This document shows, piece by piece, positions 53,319 through 61,969 of a stretch of 64,000 nt of DNA (the stretch's first letter is position 1; each line of letters starts with the position of its first letter). Origin of the DNA: Brevibacterium aurantiacum. Its GTDB lineage: Bacteria; Actinomycetota; Actinomycetes; Actinomycetales; Brevibacteriaceae. The notes under the pieces are model-generated. The model saw only the letters and a program-made list of their open reading frames with translations. It made no database searches and was not told the DNA's origin. Location: NCBI RefSeq assembly GCF_900169065.1, contig NZ_FXZB01000011.1:62001-126000 (forward strand), given 5' to 3'. A program made the position numbers and the translations under genes.

Positions 53319-53858
53319 TCACTGCCCGGTTCTGCCGTCGATGCATTCGCGCAGCAGGTCCGCATGTCCGCAATGCCTGGCATATTCCTCGATTCGGTGG
53401 ATCTGGAGCTCCCGTACCGCGATCTGTGATTCACCGAGGCGGGTGCCCAGGTCTTCGTACTTCGCGACCTCGGCATCGGTGGTCGCCTGTTCGGCTGCGA
53501 GGTCTGACCAGGTCCTTGCCAGCATGTCCGCATCTGCGCCCGACGTGCTGAAGGCCGCGTCGAGGCCACCGTAGAGTGAAGGTCGTGTCTCGTCCGCAGT
53601 GATCCAATTGCACCAGTCACGTTCGACCTCGACCATGTGTCTGAGCAGCCCGAGCAGAGACATCATTGATGGTGGAACCGACCGCATCGCCAGCTGCTCA
53701 GCGTCGAGCCCCTCGCACTTCATCCTCAAGGTGGAGCGGTAGTCACGGATGAACTCGAGCTGCGTCTCGGCCTCACCATCGGGGCTCCTGCCGTCGGTAT
53801 TGCGCGGATCGTCACCGGGGTCGACCCACATGTCCGGGTAGACGCTGGCTTTGTCCAT
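53319..53858 (-). CDS. DinB family protein (DUF664-like)
   Basis: The C-terminal IHRIEEYARHCGHADLLREC closely matches the DinB protein at 21591 (IHMIEEYARHVGHADLIRES), and LLGLLRHMVEVERDWC supplies the first histidine of the metal site. The 179-residue length is typical. No good ribosome site is seen before the ATG at 53858. It is probably a paralogue of the earlier DinB gene that has been kept together with a VOC gene. Confidence 0.85.
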   Translation of the reverse strand: MDKASVYPDMWVDPGDDPRNTDGRSPDGEAETQLEFIRDYRSTLRMKCEGLDAEQLAMRSVPPSMMSLLGLLRHMVEVERDWCNWITADETRPSLYGGLDAAFSTSGADADMLARTWSDLAAEQATTDAEVAKYEDLGTRLGESQIAVRELQIHRIEEYARHCGHADLLRECIDGRTGQ

Positions 53859-53984
53859 CGGTTCGGAGTTGTCGACATATAGGCATTCTGCGCCTCCGAG
53901 GAGGCGTTGACCAGGCTTGTACGGAATCCGGCCTGCAGAATTTGCACCGATTGTCGACGCCCGAACTCGGAGCCCGGATGCACT

Positions 53985-54776
53985 CTACCGAGGTGAGAGT
54001 GTCCACTGTTCGGTCAGTGGAAACAGGCTCGGCACATCTTCGCGCACCATCTGCCCGAAGTGCAGCGCTCCACCGAAGAGCTTCTCAATGGCATTCACCG
54101 CATGCAGAACACGATCCCTGGACAGTGGGGGCAGCAGCTCGCCGTGTTTGAGATACCCCTTCAACGATCCGGTTGCCGCCATCTTCAGTCCGAGTCGTCC
54201 AGCGATCAGCCAGGTGATGCATTCGGCTTCGAAGCGGACCTGCCGTCCGTCGATGTCAGTTTCGCTGGCAGAGATTCCCAGCTTCGGGAATTCTCCACGA
54301 TGGCCGGCATAGACCAGGGCAAGCTCATAGAGGACATGTCCCAACATCACCGTAGGACTCTGCGTCTTCGGAAGCCCGGGCAGATCCAGACCCTTGCGGT
54401 GCAGGACATCCATGACGAGACGATGCCCGTCCCAAGTGGGTGCACCGACTGCCTTGAATGGGCTGATCGAGGAGTCGGGAACTGGTGGGCCGTGGGTGTC
54501 TTCGACATCGTAGACGAAGCGCACGGGAGCAAAGGGGTGGAGCACGATCAGCGCCACTGCATCGTCAGTGAGCAGCCTGCCGTACTTCTGCTGCCAGGCG
54601 TGTTCGGTTTCGACAAAGATCGCTCCGGCATTCTGCTGTGCGATGAGGGCTGCGTTGAACGCCGCAATCTGCGGAAATCGGCGGACGAAGCCCAGCAGTT
54701 CATCCCATGGCATCACGGATCTGTGGCTGCCGGCTTCGGCATACAGTGCATCAAACGAATTCACGTTCTTATCCAT
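53985..54776 (-). CDS. ArdC/ImmA-like protein with degenerate zincin motif
   Basis: The first 100 residues resemble an ArdC-type N-terminal domain: FPQIAAFNAALIAQQNAGAIFV, TEHAWQQKYGRLL and ALIVLHPFAPVRFVYD. The second part resembles an ImmA/IrrE zincin, but the HExxH helix reads YELALVYAGH (residues 150-159), with both zinc histidines replaced by Tyr and Leu; the later RFEAECITWLIAGRLGL keeps the acidic ligand region. It is therefore likely to be a non-catalytic relative that still binds a partner. The start follows TAGCGT by six bases. No toxin or phage gene is adjacent. Confidence 0.6.
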   Translation of the reverse strand: MDKNVNSFDALYAEAGSHRSVMPWDELLGFVRRFPQIAAFNAALIAQQNAGAIFVETEHAWQQKYGRLLTDDAVALIVLHPFAPVRFVYDVEDTHGPPVPDSSISPFKAVGAPTWDGHRLVMDVLHRKGLDLPGLPKTQSPTVMLGHVLYELALVYAGHRGEFPKLGISASETDIDGRQVRFEAECITWLIAGRLGLKMAATGSLKGYLKHGELLPPLSRDRVLHAVNAIEKLFGGALHFGQMVREDVPSLFPLTEQWTLSPR

Positions 54777-54782
54777 GACCTC

Positions 54783-54788
54783 ACGCTA
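54783..54788 (-). promoter_or_regulatory. Putative leaderless -10 hexamer TAGCGT (ArdC-like gene)
   Basis: TAGCGT on the minus strand, six bases before the ATG at 54776. Confidence 0.5.
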
Positions 54789-54928
54789 CGATGCGGCACT
54801 GACACGGCAGACTCAGCGGCACGGGACCTGGTCATGCGACACGGACCGCGCTTAGCATCAGCAATAGGACGCTCCGGGGGCGCTCACCAGCGAGACGATC
54901 CCACTCGAGCTCGGCCCAGGAGGACGAC

Positions 54929-55219
54929 ATGACAGTTGGCGACAACAACCTGACGATCCGCATCGGACCTGATGAGCTGGTCATCCGCCAGCGATATCAG
55001 GTGCTGAGCATCATCAACGATGTCCTCATCGGCATCTGGTTCCTCATCGGAAGCTTCATGTTCTTCTCCGACGAGTGGGTCTTCACCGGCACCTGCCTGT
55101 TCGTCCTCGGCAGCGTTGAGATGCTCATCCGTCCTGTCATCCGCCTGATCAGACACCTGCACCTGCAGAAGATCCGCGGACCCGAAACCCCGACTACGGA
55201 CTCCACATACGACTTCTGA
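54929..55219 (+). CDS. YrhK-like small membrane protein
   Basis: The 96-residue protein has IGPDELVIRQRYQVLSIINDV, then two helices (about residues 31-50 and 55-75) and a basic-to-polar tail. The first part is typical for the YrhK family, whose role is unknown. AGGAGGACGAC sits before the ATG. It converges with the ECF ATPase gene with a 21-base gap. Confidence 0.8.
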   Translation: MTVGDNNLTIRIGPDELVIRQRYQVLSIINDVLIGIWFLIGSFMFFSDEWVFTGTCLFVLGSVEMLIRPVIRLIRHLHLQKIRGPETPTTDSTYDF

Positions 55220-55240
55220 ACCGCAGAGGACTCAGCCGGC

Positions 55241-56704
55241 TCATTCGCACCAGGGCGTGCCACCTGTCTGCCGGTCTTCATAGAGTCGGCCCCTGTCCAC
55301 GGACAGGATGCGATCGGCGGTTTGCGCAGCCCATCGTCGGTCGTGGGTGGTGGCAAGGACGGACCCACCTCGGCGAACGAAGTCTTGAATGAACTTGTTC
55401 AGTCGACCGATGGCCTGGCGGTCCCTGCCTAACGTCGGTTCGTCGAGGAGGAGGATCCGAGAGCCCACGATGAGTGCCGCGGCCATCACCAGATCCTTGC
55501 GGAGGTCGATGCTCAGATCGTAGGGATGGGTCTCGCTCACTGCTTCAAGCTGTGCCTGCGCCATCGCCGAAGCCACTGCCTCCTGCCGTTGGGCTCTGAT
55601 GGCTGTTCTGTTCCGGCGCCTGTGGGTGGGCAACGGGGCCGAGCGTGTGAGTTCCTCACGCACGGTGGCAGCCGAGAGCTGGCTGCCCGGATCCTGCCCC
55701 ACCCACCCGAGGTGGGCGGCTCGCTGATGTGCTGGGGTGTCGCCGAGGCTGACCGCCCTCCCGTCATCATCGACCGTGATCGCGCCCGTAATGTCGGCGC
55801 CACGCTCGAGGAGACCAGCCAGGCTGCGCAGGAGAGTCGACTTTCCCGCACCGTTGGGACCCATGATCGTCACGATCTCACCGGTTGCGACATCGAGGTC
55901 CACATGATCGAGGACGGCGGCACCGGCTCGGGAGACCGTCAGGTCGCGCACGGAGAGCGCAACAGCGGTTGGTGCAGATACCTCAGCCTGTTCGACACGA
56001 TCCTGTTCTCGTGTATCCCAGATTCCTTCGTGGTCGCAGTCCCGGACAGTCAGTCGTCGTTGTCTCGCATGTAGGCGTCCGGATGCCAGAACGCTGAAAT
56101 CACGGCAGGCGGCAGCAACTTCGTCGAGCTGATGAGCGGTGATGAGCACCGTTCCTCCGGAGGTGCAGTAGTCCTGCAACACGTGGCCAAGGCGACGTCG
56201 AGCGTCCGGATCCAAGGACAGTGAGGGCTGGTCGAGGGCCAGCAGCGACGGTCGCTGACTGAGCAGCCCGGACAGAGCCACGAGCTGCCGTTGGCCACCG
56301 GACAGGGTCTCGAGTCGTCGTCCCCACAGGTCGCCGATGCCCAGCGAGTCCAAGGTCTCTCGTGCACGCTTGTCGACCTGTGTGGCCTCGTCACCGTGCA
56401 GCCGTCCCGACAGCTGCACTTCATCGCCGACGAGGCTCGTCATTCCGCTCAGCTGAGCCTCGGGATCGTCACCGAGCATCACCGCCGTCCCTTCGAGGCG
56501 GACCTGCCCGACGCTGGTTCCGCGCTCGCCCAACAGTCCTGTGATCAGTCGAACCAATGTCGAGGCGCCGGCGCCCACTGGCCCGAGGATCGCATGCATC
56601 TGCCCCGGCTCCAGACGAAGATCGATGCTCGTCAACGCTGGCCGGGTACTTCCGCGGTAGGTGAAGCCTGCCCCGATCAGTTCGAGAACCACCGTTTCAG
56701 ACAC
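55241..56704 (-). CDS. Fused ECF transporter ATPase (A-A') with one degenerate nucleotide site
   Basis: Two ABC ATPase halves are joined. The N-half (about 1-235) has a Walker A reading GPVGAGAST (residues 41-49) with Ala47 in place of the Lys, and LLALDQPSLSLDP with Gln in place of the catalytic Glu, but an intact signature LSGGQRQLVAL. The C-half (about 245-480) has a normal Walker A MGPNGAGKSTLL and Walker B LLLDEPTLG, but its signature is LSIDLRKDLVMA. The good C-half Walker site therefore pairs with the good N-half signature, and the two poor halves form the other site. It overlaps the T-component gene by eight bases. Confidence 0.9.
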   Translation of the reverse strand: MSETVVLELIGAGFTYRGSTRPALTSIDLRLEPGQMHAILGPVGAGASTLVRLITGLLGERGTSVGQVRLEGTAVMLGDDPEAQLSGMTSLVGDEVQLSGRLHGDEATQVDKRARETLDSLGIGDLWGRRLETLSGGQRQLVALSGLLSQRPSLLALDQPSLSLDPDARRRLGHVLQDYCTSGGTVLITAHQLDEVAAACRDFSVLASGRLHARQRRLTVRDCDHEGIWDTREQDRVEQAEVSAPTAVALSVRDLTVSRAGAAVLDHVDLDVATGEIVTIMGPNGAGKSTLLRSLAGLLERGADITGAITVDDDGRAVSLGDTPAHQRAAHLGWVGQDPGSQLSAATVREELTRSAPLPTHRRRNRTAIRAQRQEAVASAMAQAQLEAVSETHPYDLSIDLRKDLVMAAALIVGSRILLLDEPTLGRDRQAIGRLNKFIQDFVRRGGSVLATTHDRRWAAQTADRILSVDRGRLYEDRQTGGTPWCE

Positions 56705-57512
56705 CTCCGATCAGCTGGTCGGCGGTAGGCAGGGGCAGGACACCGGCCACGGAGCACACGACGAGGACGACGGTGATGATGGGGACGCCTCGGCGCAGGA
56801 GCCATTGGTCCGGCCCGTCGCTGTGGTCCTGCAGTGATGTCGCTGCTGTCGATTCAGTCAGGCCGCGTTGCTCGAGCACTTCGTGGCGCTGTTCGACCTC
56901 GATGAGCACGGAGGTGAACAGGCCGGTGACGATGCCCGGGAGCAACGTCGTGCGGACCCTCCAGCTGCTGACATCCCAGCCGTGACTGGCGCGCGCCTCC
57001 ACGATCTGCTGCGTACGGGCACGGATGAGTGGGACGAGGCCGATCGTCGAGGCGCAGATATAGGCCACGGAGGTCGGCAGCCGAAGTGCCCGCAGCCCGT
57101 CGAACAGGCGTGCCGAGTCGGCCCCGAGGCCGAAGAGCGCGCACAGGGACACGAGCGCAGCGACCCGCAGCCAGATCTGGACCGCAATGGCGAGCCCTTC
57201 GACTGTGAGCCTGGCCGGTCCCAACTGCCACAGCACGATCACCTCGGCGCCGGGGTAGAACAGGCCTTGGACGACGCAGAGGACGAGCAGCGTAGGCAGG
57301 CACACCACACCGACGCCGATCACCCAGGAACGCAGCCTCACTGTCGGTGAGACCGTCGCGGTGATGAGCGTGGCGCCGATGATGGTGATGGGCACGACCG
57401 GGGACGGGATGCCGAAGACGAGCAGCAGAGCGCATGCGAGGACGATGATCTCTGTGGCTGGATGCCAACGGCGGGTGGCCTGCTGTTCCCGGTGGAGAAC
57501 AGTCGCGGGCAT
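56697..57512 (-). CDS. ECF transporter transmembrane T component (EcfT family)
   Basis: The 271-residue protein has about six helices and the coupling-helix motif QQIVEARASHGWDV, the A-R-[AGS] signature by which EcfT contacts the ATPases. A second candidate RHEVLEQRGL follows. It links the S component to the ATPase. Its stop overlaps the ATPase start by eight bases; the S-component gene ends directly at its start, so all belong to one operon. Confidence 0.88.
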   Translation of the reverse strand: MPATVLHREQQATRRWHPATEIIVLACALLLVFGIPSPVVPITIIGATLITATVSPTVRLRSWVIGVGVVCLPTLLVLCVVQGLFYPGAEVIVLWQLGPARLTVEGLAIAVQIWLRVAALVSLCALFGLGADSARLFDGLRALRLPTSVAYICASTIGLVPLIRARTQQIVEARASHGWDVSSWRVRTTLLPGIVTGLFTSVLIEVEQRHEVLEQRGLTESTAATSLQDHSDGPDQWLLRRGVPIITVVLVVCSVAGVLPLPTADQLIGGV

Positions 57513-58376
57513 TCAGCCGACCCGCACCGCTGCTCGGGAGCTGCGCGCACGACTGTGGTCGGTGAACGGATAGCGGTCACGGATCCGGCGGGGCAGTGTG
57601 CGCACGATGACGTAGGCCAGAGCGAAGATGAGTGCCTTGTCGATGATGTCGGAGAACAGGCTCTGCGCCAAAGTCGCATTGAGCATCTCCAGGCCCGCGG
57701 CCTGCAGGACGGCGACAACGCCGCCGGTACCCGAGCCGAGTCCGCCGCCGAAGACGTAGGCGGCCACGGGTGCCCCGAGAGCTCCGGCAGGGATTCCTGC
57801 CAGCGCACCGGCGATGACGGCGAACCAGGGGGTACGGAAGGCTCCGAGCCGCGCAGCCCAACCGGCGGCTGCACCGATGAAGGCCGCACCAGAGCTGAAG
57901 GCGATGACGCTGGGGCTCAGAGTCACACCCCAGATGAGGTTCGAGATGATGCCGGTGAATGCTCCGGCTGCGGGACCGGCGAGGACGCCGATCATCACGG
58001 TCCCGATCGAGTCGAGGTAGAGCGGAATGGGGGTGATGGTCCCGACGACCTGGCCGATGACGATGTTGGCGGCGATGGCCACGGGAATGAGGGCGAGGAT
58101 GCTGCGCGGGATGAGCGGGAGTGTGCCGGCTGCGAGGAGGAGTCCCCCGGCCAGGTAGCCGAGCATGACCCACAGTGTCGTGTGGCCCAGGTCGGTGCCG
58201 AGATTGGCCGGCTGCGTCAGAATGACGGCAAGGTAGGTGCCGAGGATGACGATCGTACCGAGAAACGTCAGTGTCAGGGGCAGTGTGTGGCTCTTGAAGC
58301 TCTTATCGCTCTGGGTTTGTGCGGGACCGACGGTGCGTGTCGGCCCCTGCCCAGACTGCTTGGGCGTCATGGTCAT
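57513..58376 (-). CDS. ECF transporter S (substrate-specific) component
   Basis: A hydrophilic N-tail of about 35 residues precedes roughly seven to eight helices, with IPLYLDSIGTVMIGVLAGP and GAFTGIISNLIWGVT, motifs shared by S components of energy-coupling-factor transporters. The ligand is not fixed by sequence; a nucleoside or its base is suggested by the nucleoside hydrolase gene directly upstream on the same strand. The start region overlaps the hydrolase stop by 74 bases and has no clear ribosome site, so the real start may lie further in. The tail is Arg-rich. Confidence 0.82.
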   Translation of the reverse strand: MTMTPKQSGQGPTRTVGPAQTQSDKSFKSHTLPLTLTFLGTIVILGTYLAVILTQPANLGTDLGHTTLWVMLGYLAGGLLLAAGTLPLIPRSILALIPVAIAANIVIGQVVGTITPIPLYLDSIGTVMIGVLAGPAAGAFTGIISNLIWGVTLSPSVIAFSSGAAFIGAAAGWAARLGAFRTPWFAVIAGALAGIPAGALGAPVAAYVFGGGLGSGTGGVVAVLQAAGLEMLNATLAQSLFSDIIDKALIFALAYVIVRTLPRRIRDRYPFTDHSRARSSRAAVRVG

Positions 58377-59520
58377 GTTGGGGTCCTTTGCTCAGGGTTT
58401 CGCCGAGGTGGTCGAGGAAGGTCTGCGCATCGATCGTGCGGATGATCTCGGCGTTGACGCCCTTCCCCCACCGTCCCAGCCAATCGGCGACGGTTTCGCC
58501 ACGTGTGAGTTTACCGGTGAGTTCGACGTCGACGGGCGCACAGATCGTGCTCGCCCAGGGCAGTGTGCCTCGGGTTCCGTTCGCAATGGGCTCTTCCCTG
58601 CCCGCCGAGGTGGGTCTGCCCTGGTCTCCGCGTGCCCATTCGAGTGCGCAGGCAAGGACGAAGGGGTCATGGATGTGTGCGATGTATCCCAGACCGTCCC
58701 ATTCATGGAATTCGAAGTAGAACCGCAGAGCTTCTGCCATCTGGGCCAGCCAGGCATCCCATGTCCCACCAGCAGCAGATGATTCTCCTGCCCTCTCGTG
58801 GAGTGACGCAGCTCTGTCGAGGATTGTGCTCAACCGTGCGGGTGTCATCTCAAGCGCCTCAGTAGCTTCGATGGGGGCGATGACCGGCAGCGCTCGATGA
58901 GTGCCCTGGCTGTGGGCGTGGTCGAAGGCGTTGATGACGGTCGCCGTCGCCTCGGGATCGAAGGTGACGTTCCACTCGGTGGTCGGGTGGGTGTTGCCGC
59001 GATAGTTGAAGGCTCCGCCCATGATGAAGAGACGGCCCATCAGGCGGGGCAGTTCGGGCTCGATGGCAAGGGCCAGGGCCAGGTTCGTCGCCGGTCCGAT
59101 GACGACGCCGATGAGCTCCCCGGGGTGAGCACGTGCCGCGTCGACCCAGGCCTGCGCGGCGCTGGTGGAGCTCGCCGTTGCTGTTGGGGTGGGAAGGTGC
59201 GCGTAACCGGCCCCGGTGGGGCCGTGCGTGAGGTCGGCGTATTCAGGCTCTGCCGGGGATCCGTCGACTGGATCTCGGGCGAGGTCGCCGACGGACCAAG
59301 CTGTGGGGAACTCGCTTCCCGGGTGGATGGGGATGTCCGTGCGCCCGGCAAGTTCAAGCCAGCCTTGAGCGTTGACGCTGACCTGTGCAGTGGAGACATT
59401 ACCGCCTGAGGCCGCGATGCCGATGATATCGACATCGTCTTGGCACAGCAGGTATCCGAGGGCGATGGCGTCGTCGATTCCGGGATCACAGTCGAGGAAC
59501 AGCGGCAGGTGTGGAGGCAT
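58303..59520 (-). CDS. Nucleoside hydrolase
   Basis: The metal-binding loop LFLDCDPGIDDAIALGYLL at the N-terminus is the diagnostic DxDxxxDD motif of inosine-uridine-preferring nucleoside hydrolases, and ATNLALALAIEPEL with FIMGGAFNYRGN and NVTFDPEATATVI also match. The 405-residue protein is longer than the usual 310-340, mainly by a C-terminal extension. It splits ribonucleosides into base and ribose, in the cytosol. First gene of the ECF operon. Confidence 0.9.
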   Translation of the reverse strand: MPPHLPLFLDCDPGIDDAIALGYLLCQDDVDIIGIAASGGNVSTAQVSVNAQGWLELAGRTDIPIHPGSEFPTAWSVGDLARDPVDGSPAEPEYADLTHGPTGAGYAHLPTPTATASSTSAAQAWVDAARAHPGELIGVVIGPATNLALALAIEPELPRLMGRLFIMGGAFNYRGNTHPTTEWNVTFDPEATATVINAFDHAHSQGTHRALPVIAPIEATEALEMTPARLSTILDRAASLHERAGESSAAGGTWDAWLAQMAEALRFYFEFHEWDGLGYIAHIHDPFVLACALEWARGDQGRPTSAGREEPIANGTRGTLPWASTICAPVDVELTGKLTRGETVADWLGRWGKGVNAEIIRTIDAQTFLDHLGETLSKGPQHDHDAQAVWAGADTHRRSRTNPER

Positions 59521-59556
59521 GTGCCCTATTCTGCCGGAATCTCGTCTCGCTGCTCC

Positions 59557-60015
59557 TCACCACCGACTCATTCGCACCCAGTTCGGGCACGGCTGTGTCG
59601 AGCCTCGACGTACGAACTGGCAGCACAGATAGAAGATCTTTGCAGGCGGTTCGTTGACGCCGAACTCCTCACGCAGGTCGACCGGCTCGTGGGATTCGAA
59701 CCCTGTGCCGATGTCTGCACCGAATGCTGCCCCGGTGATCCATGGACGTTCTGAGAAGGTGTAGGCGTTGTTGAATACCTCGCAGTCACAGCAGCAGGCG
59801 CCCATGCTTCCCAAGCGTTCCATCAGCGCTGTGGCCCGAGGAGCTGTTCGGTCCCGAAATGTCAGGGCGAAGCGATGTGTTCCGTCGCAGCCGAATTCGC
59901 CGAGCTGGCGAAAGACGTAGCAGACCAAGCATTCGCCTGCCCTCGGTGTGAGGATGCGGGCTGAGGCTGCATCGACGATCGTTCTGACTTCTGATTCCAT
60001 GGTGTCTTTGTCCAT
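59557..60015 (-). CDS. DUF2695 domain-containing protein
   Basis: The segment CLVCYVFRQLGEFGCDGTHR, then RTAPRATALMERLGSMGACCCDCEVFNNAYTF, has the cysteine pattern CxxC plus GCDGTHR and CDCEV of DUF2695, proposed to bind zinc. The C-terminal half with a further CC pair is less typical. Function unknown. ATG at 60015 is chosen, an ATG at 60000 is possible; it lies upstream of the nucleoside hydrolase with a 36-base gap. Confidence 0.8.
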   Translation of the reverse strand: MDKDTMESEVRTIVDAASARILTPRAGECLVCYVFRQLGEFGCDGTHRFALTFRDRTAPRATALMERLGSMGACCCDCEVFNNAYTFSERPWITGAAFGADIGTGFESHEPVDLREEFGVNEPPAKIFYLCCQFVRRGSTQPCPNWVRMSRW

Positions 60016-60122
60016 GCGGCAACGATTCCAGACGGCACTGACATGAACTGATGGCAAAGTCTGTCTCTGAACTATATGCGTACTATTCGTGCTGATGAGG
60101 GACCCGAACGGTCGTGTGCGCA

Positions 60123-60128
60123 TAGAAT
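60123..60128 (+). promoter_or_regulatory. Putative leaderless -10 hexamer TAGAAT (PfkB gene)
   Basis: TAGAAT, seven bases before the ATG at 60136. Confidence 0.4.
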
Positions 60129-60135
60129 CGAGCCC

Positions 60136-61023
60136 ATGAGCATTCTTGTCATCGGTGAGGCTCTCATCGACATCGTCAGTTCGGCCGGATCACCGGATCG
60201 GTATGCTCCGGGCGGTGCGCCGGCGAATGTCGCTCTCGGCCTGGGGCGCCTCGGTGCCGATGCCGAGCTGCTCACCGATGTCGGAGATGACTTTCACGGT
60301 GGGTTCCTTCTGGCTCACCTGCGGGAGTCGCACGTCCGTGTGCATGCACGCCCGACCGGTTCGACCTCGACGGCACGAGCCCTGCTGTCGACGGACGGCT
60401 CTGCCGAATACGAGTTCTCACTGCGCTGGGACCCCGATGCGTCACTGGTCGACAGCGGCGAATGGACGGCAATTCATGTCGGCTCGATCGCAGCGTTCCT
60501 CTCCCCCGGTGCCGCTGCGGTCGATTCTCTCCTCCAGCGTGGAGGAGACTCCTCAGCACTGCTGAGTTTCGACCCCAATATCCGGCCCTCCATCATCGGA
60601 GACCGACAACTGGCGCTGGCTCGGTTCGAGTCACTTGCTACACGTGTCGATGTCGTCAAGCTCAGTGATGTCGACGCGGACTGGCTCTATCCCGGACAGA
60701 GTGCCGATGCCCAGATCGATCGGATCCTTCGCCTCGGGGCCAAACTGGTCGCACTCACCTGCGGATCGCAGGACTCGATCCTCTCGACCGCATCGTCGAG
60801 GGTGAGAGTTCCGGCAGGAGCAGTGAAGGTGAGGGACACGATCGGTGCCGGAGATACCTTCATGGCTTCTCTTGTGCACGATCTGCAGGGCGCAGGCAGC
60901 CATTTCGAGAACGTGGATGAGGTCGTGCTCGCCGACCTCGGCGAGAATGCCTCACGACGGGCGGCCATCACCGTCAGTCGTGCTGGAGCGGACCTCCCCT
61001 GGGCCGGCGAAGAAGGCGCCTAA
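60136..61023 (+). CDS. PfkB family carbohydrate kinase (fructokinase/ribokinase type)
   Basis: The N-terminal VIGEALIDIVSS and APGGAPANVALGLGRLG are family signature 1, and DTIGAGDTFMASLV (about residues 235-248) is the catalytic signature 2 with the Asp base in GAGD. It phosphorylates a sugar, or a sugar such as ribose released by the neighbouring nucleoside hydrolase. The ATG at 60136 fits TAGAAT seven bases upstream. The last 72 bases overlap the convergent SRPBCC gene. Confidence 0.9.
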   Translation: MSILVIGEALIDIVSSAGSPDRYAPGGAPANVALGLGRLGADAELLTDVGDDFHGGFLLAHLRESHVRVHARPTGSTSTARALLSTDGSAEYEFSLRWDPDASLVDSGEWTAIHVGSIAAFLSPGAAAVDSLLQRGGDSSALLSFDPNIRPSIIGDRQLALARFESLATRVDVVKLSDVDADWLYPGQSADAQIDRILRLGAKLVALTCGSQDSILSTASSRVRVPAGAVKVRDTIGAGDTFMASLVHDLQGAGSHFENVDEVVLADLGENASRRAAITVSRAGADLPWAGEEGA

Positions 61024-61446
61024 CTGCTCGATGGCGATTCGGTGACCGTTCCGGCTGCCGTCGATCATGTCGGCGCCGACGAACGACACCACCTGGTTCA
61101 CGATCGTCACCAGCGTGCTTGCGGGGACGTCGGTGAAGGACCAGGTGACCACCCCTGTGGCGAGAAGCTCGTCCCCACGCCACACCGTGTCGGTGTGAAC
61201 GGCAAAGTTCTCCACTTCGACGTGGATATAGTCGATGGCCGCACTGAACTCGAGCCCTTCGGGGCTCCCACAACGATATTCCGCACGGCCTCCGGTCCGG
61301 AAGTCATCGCAGTCGTAGAGGACCCTTTCGCCGGCTGGGGCACTCCACTGCTGCCTGGCTTCGGTGTCAGCGAAGGCCTCCCAGACGTCCCCGCGGGGAC
61401 GTGCGATCTCCGTGCTCAGTCGAATGGTGTCGGTCGTGGGATTCAT
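60952..61446 (-). CDS. SRPBCC/AHSA1-like protein
   Basis: The 164-residue protein reads STEIARPRGDVWEAFADTEARQQWSAPAGERVLYD at the start, then FRTGGRAEYRCGSPEGLEF and VTWSFTDVPASTLVTIVNQ, the layout of AHSA1-type (activator of Hsp90 homologue) SRPBCC proteins, which are usually next to ArsR or HxlR regulators. It is 13 bases downstream of a VOC gene. The 3' end overlaps the PfkB gene by 72 bases. Confidence 0.82.
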   Translation of the reverse strand: MNPTTDTIRLSTEIARPRGDVWEAFADTEARQQWSAPAGERVLYDCDDFRTGGRAEYRCGSPEGLEFSAAIDYIHVEVENFAVHTDTVWRGDELLATGVVTWSFTDVPASTLVTIVNQVVSFVGADMIDGSRNGHRIAIEQLGAFFAGPGEVRSSTTDGDGRPS

Positions 61447-61459
61447 TGGAGCTCTTGCC

Positions 61460-61792
61460 TCACTCACCGGAGAAGACGATTCGATTGCCGTCTGGGTCAG
61501 CGATCTGCAGAATCCGCTGTCCACCGCCCGGCTCTGGTCCACCGTAGTCGACACCAGCAGCCGTCAGCCGCTCAGCAAGTGCACCGATGTCCGACTCCGC
61601 GATCACCGCGGTCGAGTATCCTGCACGCTGCGGCTCGGCCCAGACCTGGACTCCGAACTCGCTTCCGAAATGCCATTCGAGCAGTCCCGGCATCGGCGAG
61701 GCATCGGGGTCACGTTCGAAGACCTTCGAGTACCAGTCGTGCGCCTGGTCCTGATAGTTGACGATGATGCTGGCCATCAGTCCGGTGAACAT
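61460..61792 (-). CDS. VOC family protein
   Basis: The 110-residue protein has LMASIIVNYQDQAHDWYSKVF at the start and ILQIADPDGNRIVFSGE at the end, the pattern of a single VOC domain, with the predicted metal ligands His near residue 15 and Glu at the end. AAAGGAG is seven bases before the ATG at 61792. It is followed by the SRPBCC gene in the same direction, a common pair in Actinomycetota. Confidence 0.85.
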   Translation of the reverse strand: MFTGLMASIIVNYQDQAHDWYSKVFERDPDASPMPGLLEWHFGSEFGVQVWAEPQRAGYSTAVIAESDIGALAERLTAAGVDYGGPEPGGGQRILQIADPDGNRIVFSGE

Positions 61793-61969
61793 GATCGCTC
61801 CTTTGAGATCGATGAGTCGATTCCATACGCAAAGCAATTGCATAGTGCAACTACTCACTCCATAGAAGCACACAGCCCCGGCTCAGACAAGGCCTTCTAC
61901 GCACTCACATTCCAGATGGCGTCAGTGAGAAGCAGCCCCAGGCGAGGAATGCGAAGGTCAGAAGATTGA

